A stretch of 22,914 nt of DNA from DASQHW01 sp038209365 (lineage in GTDB: Bacteria > Actinomycetota > Acidimicrobiia > IMCC26256 > PALSA-610), in contig JBBQXS010000057.1 of assembly GCA_038209365.1 (NCBI GenBank), forward strand, positions 1-22,914, in the 5' to 3' direction. The notes under the pieces were generated by a model. That model worked only from the letters and a program-made list of their open reading frames with translations. It was not told the origin of the DNA and ran no database searches. Position numbers and translations under genes: made by a program. Positions 7,674 through 13,987 of this stretch are shown here, one piece after another. How positions within the stretch are numbered: position 1 is the stretch's first letter; each line of letters opens with the position of its first letter.

Positions 7674-9176
7674 ATGCGCAAACGCTGGGTCCCGGCGGTG
7701 GACCCGGGTGCGCGTTCGCGGCTGCCACTGGCGGCCCTCCAAGCGGTGACGGGGCTGCTGTTGGTGGCCTATGTCGCCTCCACGATCCTGCGGTCCCGAG
7801 GCTCGGCCAGCGTCTTGTTCGACACCTGGGTCGGCAACCTGGCGTATGCCGGGGCCACGGTGCTGTGCGGATGGCGCTCCCTGGCCCAACGCAGTTGCCG
7901 GTGGGCGTGGGGAGCGCTCGCGCTCAGCCTCGCGTTCTTCACCGCCGGCTCGGTGCTGTGGACATCCACCATCCAGTTCTGGAATCCCGTGCCGTATCCG
8001 TCCCCGGCCGATGTCTGTTTTCTCGTGTTCTACCCGCTCGCCTACCTCGGGTTGGGATTGCTGATCCGCGACCATCTCCCCAAGGGCATCCGAGCGGCGT
8101 GGTCGGACGGGCTGATCGCCGGCCTGGGGGTGGCAGCGCTCGGGGCCAGCCTCATCCTCGGCCCGATCTCCCGGGCGTCAGCGGGGAACACCGCGACCGT
8201 GCTCACCAATCTGGCCTATCCGGTGGGCGACTTGCTGCTGGTGGCCATGCTCGTCGGCTTCCTCGCCGTCCGAGGCCGGCGGCCCGGCAGCCTGTGGTGG
8301 TACCTCACCTTCGGTCTCATCCTGTTCGCAGTGGCCGACAGCGTGTACGTGTGGCGCGTGACCTCGGGGACCTACGTCACCGGCACCCCGCTCGACGGGC
8401 TGTGGGCGGTGGCGGCTTTCGCGCTGGCCCTCGGGGCGTGGCATGGTCGGCCGGGTCCGGTCCGCGGCGGTGCCCCCGGCCAACCCATCGTGGTCCCGGT
8501 CCTGTTCATGGTGACTTCGCTCGCCATCGTGGTGCTCGCCGCGCGGTTCGACGTGCTGCCGTTGGGGGTGACATTGGCGAGCGCGACCCTGGTTGGCGCG
8601 GTCGCTCGTGTGACCTATGGCTACCGCGAACTGAGGAACCTGGCCGACGTTCGCCAGCAGGCCCGCACCGATGAGCTCACCGGCCTCGGGAACCGGCGCG
8701 GCTTCTACGAGGCGCTGCAATCGGCGCTGAAGGGAGTCGCCGATGGTCGCGAGCTGGCGGTCTTGGTCATCGACCTCGACCGCTTCAAGGAGATCAACGA
8801 CTGCCTCGGCCATCGCGTGGGCGACGCGGTGCTCAGCCAGATCGGGCCCCGGCTGGCCCGAGCCGTGGGAGCGGCGACGACCACGGCCCGCCTCGGCGGG
8901 GACGAGTTCGCGCTTCTCGTGGAGGGTGGGCACGGAGTCGGTGTCGTCGCCGCCGCGCAGGTCCAGGCTGCACTGGCCCAACAGGTCGCGGTCGACGGGA
9001 TGAGTCTGCGGGTCGAGGCCAGCATCGGAATCGCCCTCGCGCCGGGCACGGCCATGACGCCGACACACTTCTCCAACACGCAGACATCGCCATGTACGAA
9101 GCGAAGCGTCACCACCTGGGCTGGGCGCTCTACGCACCCGAACGCGACTTCCACAGCCGCGACCGTCTGGAGTTGA
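7674..9176 (+). CDS. Membrane diguanylate cyclase part of a frameshifted GGDEF-EAL gene
   Basis: GGDEF domains make cyclic-di-GMP from two GTP. This part has about 9-10 hydrophobic membrane segments (residues about 15-320), then a GGDEF domain starting at DELTGLGNRRGF with intact ARLGGDEF (about 407) and NDCLGHRVGDAVL. The RxxD inhibitory site usually found upstream of GGDEF is not visible. Similarity ends at ASIGIALAPG near 9050. The last roughly 40 codons to the stop at 9176 are in the wrong frame, and the natural continuation (DADTLLQHADIAMYEAKR) lies in the -1 frame. ATG 7674 is preferred over 7668 because GAAGGA (7661-7666) is 7 nt upstream. See the following EAL entry. Confidence 0.85.
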   Translation: MRKRWVPAVDPGARSRLPLAALQAVTGLLLVAYVASTILRSRGSASVLFDTWVGNLAYAGATVLCGWRSLAQRSCRWAWGALALSLAFFTAGSVLWTSTIQFWNPVPYPSPADVCFLVFYPLAYLGLGLLIRDHLPKGIRAAWSDGLIAGLGVAALGASLILGPISRASAGNTATVLTNLAYPVGDLLLVAMLVGFLAVRGRRPGSLWWYLTFGLILFAVADSVYVWRVTSGTYVTGTPLDGLWAVAAFALALGAWHGRPGPVRGGAPGQPIVVPVLFMVTSLAIVVLAARFDVLPLGVTLASATLVGAVARVTYGYRELRNLADVRQQARTDELTGLGNRRGFYEALQSALKGVADGRELAVLVIDLDRFKEINDCLGHRVGDAVLSQIGPRLARAVGAATTTARLGGDEFALLVEGGHGVGVVAAAQVQAALAQQVAVDGMSLRVEASIGIALAPGTAMTPTHFSNTQTSPCTKRSVTTWAGRSTHPNATSTAATVWS

Positions 9177-9958
9177 CGGGAGCGTTGCCGAAGGCAATCG
9201 CAGACGGTCAGATGGTGCTGCTCTACCAGCCCAAGCTCGACCTCGGCTCGGCGACGATCATCGGCGTCGAGGCCCTCGTGCGCTGGCAGCACCCGACGCG
9301 AGGACTGCTGACGCCCGACTGCTTTATCGACCTCGCCGAGCAAACGGGCCAGATCGGTGCACTCACCGCCGCCGTCTTGGAGACCGCCGTACGACAGCAG
9401 GCCGCCTGGCAGCGCGCGGGGATCGAACTGTCCATGGCGGTCAACCTCTCGGCCTTGAACCTGCTCGACCAGCGCCTGTCATCGAAAGTCGCCTGGGTGC
9501 TCCAGACCCACGGCGTGCGCGCCAACACGGTGGTTCTGGAGATCACCGAAGGCGCGCTGATGACCGACCCGGAGCAAGCGCAGGACGTGCTGGGCCGGCT
9601 GCGGACGCTCGGCTGCTCGGTTGCGGTCGACGACTACGGCACCGGCTTCGCATCGCTCGCCTACCTCCGGAACCTCCCCGTCAACGAGCTGAAGCTCGAC
9701 CAGTCGTTCCTCGCCGACGTCACGACCGACGAGCGCGCTCGTTCCATCGTCCAGTCGACGGTGGACCTGGCCCACTCGCTCGGCCTGCGCATGGTCGCCG
9801 AAGGGGTCGAAACGGCCGAGACGCTGGAACTGTTGGTCACGATGGGCTGCGACGAGGCGCAGGGCTACTACATCGGCCTTCCCGTCACCGCCGTCGAGGT
9901 GGCGAAGACCGTCCGCGACGCGCGGGCCACCCCGACGCTCCCGCAGCCCGTCGGATAG
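9092..9958 (+). CDS. EAL phosphodiesterase part of the frameshifted GGDEF-EAL gene
   Basis: EAL domains cut cyclic-di-GMP to pGpG. The homologous reading starts about 9053 (HDADTLLQHADIAMYEAKR, the end of the GGDEF domain); ATG 9092 is only the first in-frame start and lacks a ribosome site. The EAL domain is complete, with EALVRW, NLSALN, LEITEG, DDYGTGFASL, LKLDQSFL, AEGVET and QGYYIG, so all catalytic metal-ligand positions I can recognise are kept. One base fewer (or two more) than expected around 9051-9053 breaks the fusion. This could be a true recent mutation or an assembly error; the full-strength motifs on both sides argue against old decay. Confidence 0.85.
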   Translation: MYEAKRHHLGWALYAPERDFHSRDRLELTGALPKAIADGQMVLLYQPKLDLGSATIIGVEALVRWQHPTRGLLTPDCFIDLAEQTGQIGALTAAVLETAVRQQAAWQRAGIELSMAVNLSALNLLDQRLSSKVAWVLQTHGVRANTVVLEITEGALMTDPEQAQDVLGRLRTLGCSVAVDDYGTGFASLAYLRNLPVNELKLDQSFLADVTTDERARSIVQSTVDLAHSLGLRMVAEGVETAETLELLVTMGCDEAQGYYIGLPVTAVEVAKTVRDARATPTLPQPVG

Positions 9959-9983
9959 CCCACGCGGTTCGATCAGGCGCTGC

Positions 9984-10016
9984 GGGGCGGGACGCGCTCT
10001 CCGTGCGTCCCGCCCC
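9984..10016. terminator. Bidirectional terminator between convergent genes
   Basis: A perfect 11-bp inverted repeat, GGGGCGGGACG (9984-9994) and CGTCCCGCCCC (10006-10016), with an 11-nt loop. It sits in the 68-bp gap between the convergent EAL gene and the minus-strand unknown gene, where a shared terminator is expected. No T-run is present, as is common in high-GC actinobacteria. Confidence 0.6.
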
Positions 10017-10026
10017 GGCGTCGCCG

Positions 10027-10692
10027 CTACCGGCGGGGGACAACGGCCGGCAGCGACTGCTCGGTGGGAGGGAGCTCGGGCGTCGGTTCCTCCTCTTCGT
10101 GATCGTCTTCGTGATCGTCGGGGTGGTCCTGCTCCTGCGCACGCGCCCAGCGCACGGCTTCGCCCGCGAGCGCGGGGTGGAAGCCGCCCGTGTGCAGCGC
10201 GCGTTCGATCGCGTCGAACTGCTCGCCCTGGGCCCGCAGGGTGAGTGCGAAGCGGCGGGATCGCCGGCGGGCGAGGTCGATGGGCTTGGTTGCCTGGTCG
10301 GCGGCCCACTCGTTGTGGCGGGCTTGCAGCGCGGCCGGAAGTCGCCGCACGTGTCGCCGGTGGACGGGCGGGAGCGTGCGACGCACCGCGATCGACGTGT
10401 CGTTCTCGCGGCACGCGAGCTCGAACTGCTGGAGGCGCACCAGGCTGCGCATCAGCGGCGAGTGCTGCCCGTCCCGGGGACCGAGGCCGAGCGCGGCGGC
10501 CGTGTCGGCGACCGGCAGCTCGATGCCCGCCGGGTCGACCTCGAACCGGTCGGCGAGATGGCGCAGCAGCAGGAGTGCCGTCGGTCCCAGCGTCGGCAGC
10601 CAGAACGTCTCGGCGTACCAGCTCCGCGGGTCGTGCCCGATGACGTCGAGCACGGGGTCGGGCCAGGGCGTCACTCGGATTGCGACCGGCAT
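10027..10692 (-). CDS. Conserved actinobacterial protein of unknown function
   Basis: A 221-aa protein that I recognise only as a type found in actinobacteria. The N-terminal part (1-110) contains DPVLDVIGHDPRSWYAETFWLPTLGP followed by helical segments that look like a winged-helix fold; the middle is arginine-rich (about 105-150) and the C-terminus is a highly acidic DH/E tail. A 12-bp sequence CTTCGTGATCGT is repeated in tandem in the DNA of that tail (about 10095-10120). The start ATG at 10692 is bounded by an in-frame stop just upstream, and GAGG lies about 10 nt upstream. DNA binding is a guess. The IS1595-type transposon begins 37 bp beyond its start codon. Confidence 0.7.
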   Translation of the reverse strand: MPVAIRVTPWPDPVLDVIGHDPRSWYAETFWLPTLGPTALLLLRHLADRFEVDPAGIELPVADTAAALGLGPRDGQHSPLMRSLVRLQQFELACRENDTSIAVRRTLPPVHRRHVRRLPAALQARHNEWAADQATKPIDLARRRSRRFALTLRAQGEQFDAIERALHTGGFHPALAGEAVRWARAQEQDHPDDHEDDHEEEEPTPELPPTEQSLPAVVPRR

Positions 10693-10721
10693 GATGAGGA
10701 CCTCAGATCACGTCAAGTTGT

Positions 10722-10728
10722 CTGAGAA
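10722..10728 (+). repeat. Left copy of 7-bp target-site duplication
   Basis: CTGAGAA directly abuts the left terminal inverted repeat and recurs at 15015-15021 directly after the right one. IS1595-family elements are known for 8-bp duplications; here 7 bp match exactly, so either the eighth base has changed or the end assignment is off by one. Confidence 0.75.
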
Positions 10729-10753
10729 GCGAATGTGCGGTCTGACAAACCCA
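10729..10753 (+). repeat. Left terminal inverted repeat
   Basis: Reading inward: gcgaatgtgcgg, two variable bases, then tgacaaaccca. It matches the reverse complement of 14990-15014 at 23 of 25 positions; the mismatches are at positions 13 and 14. CTGACA within it is one base from the -35 hexamer in the right repeat. Confidence 0.88.
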
Positions 10754-10851
10754 GATTGCCCTACCCTGTGAATGACGTCGATGTGTCGTCTTCGCGGGGA
10801 GGGTCTACGTGTCGGTCGGTTCGCTCAGGTCGAGCTGATCTACGAGGACTA

Positions 10852-10971
10852 ATGCAAACTATGGTCGTGAGGGTTGTTCAGGCGGTGCTCGTCACGTTCG
10901 TACTCGCGGCCACACTGGTCGCGCTCCTGTTTCTCCTCATCATCGTGCTCATCGACAGGGCGCTTGGCTGA
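10852..10971 (+). CDS. Tiny single-pass membrane protein, unknown
   Basis: A 39-aa open frame with one strongly hydrophobic segment (about residues 9-33) and a charged end, DRALG. GAGGA at 10844-10848 precedes ATG 10852 at a short distance (3 nt); the second ATG at 10861 gives 12 nt, so the start is uncertain. The frame is open further upstream to 10735, but that would begin inside the inverted repeat. It is the first possible gene inside the left end of the transposon. Toxin-like or membrane-anchor roles are possible for such peptides, but nothing in the sequence settles this. Confidence 0.45.
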   Translation: MQTMVVRVVQAVLVTFVLAATLVALLFLLIIVLIDRALG

Positions 10972-11150
10972 GTTGCCAGGTAGTGATCTCAGGAGCAAAA
11001 CGGGCAGTGATCTACCATCTGAACGTGGGATCGCGTGGCATCACGAGGCGCAAGCGGCAACGTCATCTGCCCAAGGTCTCGGCTCACTTCGACGCCGGCC
11101 CTGAGCCGTCTCCCTGGACGCCGATGGGCGTCGTTGGGGCATACGGCAAG

Positions 11151-11282
11151 ATGGCTAGAGCCGCAACAAGCCCACATCGCCGTCTGCGACGAGCAGGCGT
11201 CGTGGTTCTGCTCGCGTTGACGATCCCGCTCGTGATCATCGCTCTTATCGGTCTCCTCGTCGCGCTCGTCCGCTCTATCTAG
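11151..11282 (+). CDS. Second tiny single-pass membrane protein, unknown
   Basis: A 43-aa open frame, MARAATSPHRRLRRAG followed by one long hydrophobic segment (about residues 16-40). The basic N-terminus predicts that end stays in the cytoplasm. A GTG at 10983 would extend it to 99 aa with a basic, unremarkable N-terminus; neither start has a convincing ribosome site. Its TAG stop overlaps the TAG stop of the opposite-strand 77-aa gene in CTAG. General layout (short head, one membrane segment, short end) resembles the 39-aa protein at 10852, so the two may be related or act together. Confidence 0.4.
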   Translation: MARAATSPHRRLRRAGVVVLLALTIPLVIIALIGLLVALVRSI

Positions 11283-11512
11283 CCCTTCTTGGGCTTGCGC
11301 TGATTGCGGTACGCCGTCGGCAGGTCCGTCGGGACATCCACGCGGTCGTCGAGAACATCCTCCGGATCATCGCCCGCGGCCGACGCGTTGGGGTCGACCT
11401 TCAGGACGGCCTCGATCACCTTGGAGGGGTCGTCCGGGAGCTTGACGCGTTCGTCCATCTGCTCGGCGGTCGGACGCTTGTGTGGCTCTTTGCGCTTGCC
11501 CATGAGTCTCAT
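11279..11512 (-). CDS. Small 77-aa hydrophilic protein, unknown
   Basis: The protein has a basic N-terminus (KRKEPHKRP), a helical central part (SKVIEAVLKVDPNA), an acidic patch and a basic C-terminus (RNQRKPKKG). ATG at 11512 is chosen because GGAGGT (minus strand, 11518-11523) is a strong Shine-Dalgarno 6 nt upstream; this is the best ribosome site in the window. It lies downstream of, and on the same strand as, the winged-helix gene but 430 bp away. I recognise no family. The composition would suit a nucleic-acid or membrane-surface partner; that is a guess. Confidence 0.6.
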   Translation of the reverse strand: MRLMGKRKEPHKRPTAEQMDERVKLPDDPSKVIEAVLKVDPNASAAGDDPEDVLDDRVDVPTDLPTAYRNQRKPKKG

Positions 11513-11541
11513 GTTGTACCTCCATTCGGGGTTCTCACTGG

Positions 11542-11621
11542 CATACCGTGGTGGTGGGTCGCAGTCGTCCGGGCCCCTTGGCAAGCCCAGCTGCATGTTG
11601 GGCGCTCCGGGCGGCCCGGCC
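11542..11621 (+). repeat. Copy 1 of an approximately 80-bp diverged direct repeat
   Basis: It starts with CATACCGTGGTGGTGGGTCG and ends in the near-palindrome CCGGGCGGCCCGGCC (11607-11621). The 20-bp head matches copy 2 at 18 of 20 positions, and the tail differs at one base. Confidence 0.6.
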
Positions 11622-11657
11622 CAGCGTCCCACCCTGTGGATAACTGCGCCAGCTAGA

Positions 11658-11735
11658 CATAACGTGGTGGTAGGTCGAGCTGCCTGGGCCTCCTACGAAC
11701 CACCCCATGGAGACGCAAGCCCGGGCAGCCCGGCC
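11658..11735 (+). repeat. Copy 2 of an approximately 80-bp diverged direct repeat
   Basis: It starts with CATAACGTGGTGGTAGGTCG and ends in CCGGGCAGCCCGGCC (11721-11735). The head-to-tail distance is 63 bp here and 65 bp in copy 1. The one tail difference falls in the unpaired central base of CCGGGC-N-GCCCGG, so the stem is kept. Confidence 0.6.
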
Positions 11736-11840
11736 TTGAGCCGACGACGTAGACTCGTTGGCGGAGCACTCGGGGTTCGGACCCGACACCGGCAGCCTCC
11801 AAAGCCACGGTGATCACCAAGATGTGCCCCGAAGTGGTGC

Positions 11841-11884
11841 GGATATCCGTCCGCCGTGTTCCAGCACGGACAGACGGAGTATCC
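11841..11884. ncRNA. Candidate nested hairpin, possible small RNA or leader
   Basis: Nested complementary arms: GGATA with TATCC, CCGTC with GACGG, and CGTG with CACG around TTCCAG, separated by small internal loops. Together with the next hairpin this makes a roughly 90-nt highly structured segment. It is a structural observation; expression is not shown. Confidence 0.4.
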
Positions 11885-11893
11885 CTGGGTTAT

Positions 11894-11930
11894 GGCCCCC
11901 CGGAGTGACTGGAACCAGCACCGGGGGGCC
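11894..11930. terminator. Strong hairpin, likely terminator of the winged-helix gene
   Basis: GGCCCCCCGG (11894-11903) pairs perfectly with CCGGGGGGCC (11921-11930). The loop contains its own CTGG-AA-CCAG stem. It begins 12 bp after the stop of the minus-strand winged-helix gene, so a terminator for that gene is the simplest reading; reading plus, TTCCTATCT follows. Confidence 0.6.
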
Positions 11931-11941
11931 TTCCTATCTCC

Positions 11942-12352
11942 TCATGGCGCCGTACCCCCCGAGGTCGCGGCCAACTGGGCGAGCTTGTAGCGACCGTGGC
12001 CCGCACGGATGAGCGTGCCCTTCTTGTAGAGCCGGACCAATGCCGTTCGGACGGCGTCGATCGAGGCGACGGCCTTCCCCGCCTTCCCAAGTTCGGTCGC
12101 CAAGGATTCGGCCGTCCATTCGTAGGACGGCCCGAAGGCGCTCAGAACCTGTAGATATTCGGCCTCGGTGACGTAGCTCCGTTGGTGGTAGACGGCCAGC
12201 GCACTCGGCTCCGCCATGCGCATGTGGGGGCCGGGCTGGTTCTGATCACCGCGCAGTACCGCGGCAGCGGCGCGCAGCCGCGCCGCTTCGGCCTCGCGCT
12301 GGTCAGCCAGGGCGTCGAGTTCGTTTGCCATGTCCATCGAGTTCGTCGTCAT
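11942..12352 (-). CDS. Winged-helix DNA-binding protein, likely regulator of the R-M gene
   Basis: A 136-aa protein. Residues 8-34 are a heptad-like, Ala/Leu/Arg-rich coiled coil, suggesting a dimer. Residues about 60-126 read as a winged helix: helices at VTEAEYLQVLSAF, TAESLATELG and SIDAVRTALVRLYKKG, then a wing LIRAGHGRYKL. The start ATG at 12352 is 9 nt from a TAGACT box (12362-12367), and a perfect 24-bp palindrome begins one base beyond that box. It is divergent from the methyltransferase-nuclease gene. A dimeric winged-helix protein beside a palindrome and a restriction-modification gene suggests a controller (the role C proteins play), but it is not of the usual helix-turn-helix C-protein family. 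Function is inferred from fold and position. Confidence 0.72.
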   Translation of the reverse strand: MTTNSMDMANELDALADQREAEAARLRAAAAVLRGDQNQPGPHMRMAEPSALAVYHQRSYVTEAEYLQVLSAFGPSYEWTAESLATELGKAGKAVASIDAVRTALVRLYKKGTLIRAGHGRYKLAQLAATSGGTAP

Positions 12353-12361
12353 AGTGACCGC

Positions 12362-12367
12362 AGTCTA
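12362..12367 (-). promoter_or_regulatory. -10 box TAGACT of the winged-helix gene
   Basis: TAGACT on the minus strand fits TANNNT and lies 9 nt before the ATG at 12352. The adjacent palindrome would cover this promoter's spacer and -35 region, the usual geometry for a repressor that blocks RNA polymerase. Confidence 0.5.
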
Positions 12368-12368
12368 A

Positions 12369-12392
12369 CAGGACGCGACTAGTCGCGTCCTG
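12369..12392. promoter_or_regulatory. Perfect 24-bp palindrome, candidate operator
   Basis: Each half is CAGGACGCGACT, giving exact two-fold symmetry about 12380/12381. It lies between the divergent starts of the winged-helix gene (12352) and the methyltransferase-nuclease gene (12451). A 24-bp exact palindrome is very unlikely by chance. It could bind a dimer of the winged-helix protein, or contain the sequence that the methyltransferase recognises and so give methylation-based feedback. Confidence 0.75.
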
Positions 12393-12420
12393 ACGGATTC
12401 CATCGTTGTGAGTTTGATTT

Positions 12421-12435
12421 CCGGGCGGCGCCCGG
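12421..12435 (+). promoter_or_regulatory. Leader hairpin upstream of the methyltransferase gene
   Basis: CCGGGC and GCCCGG pair around GGC, 15 nt before ATG 12451. In the transcript this stable hairpin would sit where a ribosome site is expected, and no Shine-Dalgarno is visible, so it may limit translation. Confidence 0.35.
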
Positions 12436-12450
12436 TAGGCGCCATTTCTC

Positions 12451-13983
12451 ATGTCGCCATTCCTTGCGTCGATGTGGTCGCGAGCGGGCGCAGGGGTGTT
12501 TGACTTGGATACTGGCGTTCTCTATTGCGACGACAACCTCGACCGCCTCACCGCGCTTCCGAGCGAGTCAGTCGACCTGATCTATCTGGACCCGCCGTTC
12601 TTCTCAAACCGGGTCTACGAGGTGATCTGGGGAGACGAAGCCGAGGTCCGCTCATTCGAGGACCGATGGGAAGGCGGCATCCAGCACTACATCGGTTGGA
12701 TGCGCGATCGCGTCGTAGAAATGCGTCGCACTTTGAAACCGACCGGTTCGCTATACCTGCACTGCGACCCTCACGCGAGTCATTACCTCAAGGTGATGCT
12801 CGATGAAGTGTTCTTGGGTCAGGGGCGCTTCTTGAACGAGGTCGCATGGAAACGGACCGCTGCCAAGGGCGACGCGCGCAGAAAGTTTGGAGCGATTCAC
12901 GACGTGCTCTTGGTCTACGTGAAGGGCGCGGATCACACATTCAATCCTCAGCACATCGAGCAGGACGACGCCTATCTAGCGCGGTTCAACCTTGACGACC
13001 ATGACGACAGAGGCCCATACCGGTTGGCTCCGCTTGACAGTCCGAGCGAGCGACCAAATCTGACCTACGAGTACAAGGGCTACCAACCGCCCGTCAAGGG
13101 CTGGCGTGTAAGCCGCGAGATAATGGAACAGCTCGATGCCGAGGGTCGTCTTGCCTTCCCGCGCAAGAGGGGTGGACGTATCGCCCGCAAGCACTACCTG
13201 TCAGAACAGGAGGGCGCCAAGATCGGGGACGTGTGGACCGACATCACCCCGATTCAGGCGAGTAGCGCGCAGAAGCAGGGCTACCCGACCCAGAAGCCGG
13301 AGTCGTTACTCGCGAGAGTCATCGGCGCGAGTTCCAATATCGGTGATGTCGTTCTCGATCCCTTCTGCGGGTGCGGAACAACGATTGCCGTTGCTGACCG
13401 GATGCATCGCGAATGGGTTGGAATAGACATCTCGCCGACAGCGATGGAGATCATGCGCCGCCGGCTCTGGAACCAGGCTCGGATCGTTCCGAACATCGTC
13501 AACATGCCTAGCGACGAAGCGGCCCTACGTAACCTGAAGCCGTTCGAGTTCCAAAATTGGGTTGTCAACACGATGAACGGGACGCACTCCGAGCGCCTAT
13601 CGCGTGACGGGGGCATCGACGGGTACTCGTTCATGACGCGTGATCCGATTCAGGTGAAGCAGTCGGACAAGGTCGGACGCGTTGTTGTCGATCAGTTTGA
13701 GACGGCTATGCGCAAGGGTCGTCACGACATCGGTTACGTCGTGGGATTCAGTTTCACAAAGGACGCGTACGAGGAGGTCGCTCGGGCGAAGCGGGAGGAC
13801 GGGCTGAATATCAAGCTCTTGAAAGTGAAGGAGCTTCTGCTGCTCGCGCGTCGTCCTGAAATCCCGCCCAAGACGGTCGGTCCCCAACCCGAGGGTGAAG
13901 TGCTTCCGCTGCCGCCGATGCGAAAGAAGGCCGATCTTCCGTCGCCGGAGGAACTGATGGAGAGCGACAAGGCTGCGGGCTAA
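12451..13983 (+). CDS. DNA methyltransferase fused to Mrr-type nuclease domain
   Basis: The 510-aa protein appears to join modification and restriction in one chain. The N-terminal part (about 20-345) is a beta-class amino-methyltransferase, with catalytic DPPF at 47-50 preceding TQKPESLL (280-287) and the S-adenosylmethionine loop DPFCGCGTT (303-311); that order defines the beta class, which methylates N6-adenine or N4-cytosine. The C-terminal part (about 364-465) resembles the Mrr catalytic domain of the PD-(D/E)xK nucleases, with FEFQNWVVN, GGIDG holding Asp390, then PIQVK with Gln401 and Lys403, the usual Mrr Q-x-K variant. A proline-rich tail follows. No separate specificity subunit or ATPase is present. 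ATG 12451 is provisional; a GTG at 12496 also fits. Recognition sequence is unknown. The alternative is a nicking or DNA-binding role for the C-terminal domain. Confidence 0.85.
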   Translation: MSPFLASMWSRAGAGVFDLDTGVLYCDDNLDRLTALPSESVDLIYLDPPFFSNRVYEVIWGDEAEVRSFEDRWEGGIQHYIGWMRDRVVEMRRTLKPTGSLYLHCDPHASHYLKVMLDEVFLGQGRFLNEVAWKRTAAKGDARRKFGAIHDVLLVYVKGADHTFNPQHIEQDDAYLARFNLDDHDDRGPYRLAPLDSPSERPNLTYEYKGYQPPVKGWRVSREIMEQLDAEGRLAFPRKRGGRIARKHYLSEQEGAKIGDVWTDITPIQASSAQKQGYPTQKPESLLARVIGASSNIGDVVLDPFCGCGTTIAVADRMHREWVGIDISPTAMEIMRRRLWNQARIVPNIVNMPSDEAALRNLKPFEFQNWVVNTMNGTHSERLSRDGGIDGYSFMTRDPIQVKQSDKVGRVVVDQFETAMRKGRHDIGYVVGFSFTKDAYEEVARAKREDGLNIKLLKVKELLLLARRPEIPPKTVGPQPEGEVLPLPPMRKKADLPSPEELMESDKAAG

Positions 13984-13987
13984 GTCG

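Larger units (their letters stand above)
11513..11941. other. Non-coding, structured block inside the transposon
   Basis: This 429-bp stretch has no credible gene: open frames through it lack ribosome sites and have shadow-like composition. It holds two diverged copies of an approximately 80-bp unit (from 11542 and from 11658) and two strong hairpins (11841-11884 and 11894-11930). A structured RNA, regulatory leader or transposition-related site is possible. Confidence 0.5.

Noticed and set aside
11770..11786. tRNA T-arm-like hairpin (TCGGG, GTTCGGA loop, CCCGA)
   Set aside because: The loop does not fit TTCRANY in register, and no acceptor stem, D-arm or anticodon arm could be placed.
11304..11813. 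169-codon plus-strand frame through the non-coding block
   Set aside because: It overlaps the better-supported minus 77-aa gene, is Ser/Arg/Gly-rich, and lacks a ribosome site.
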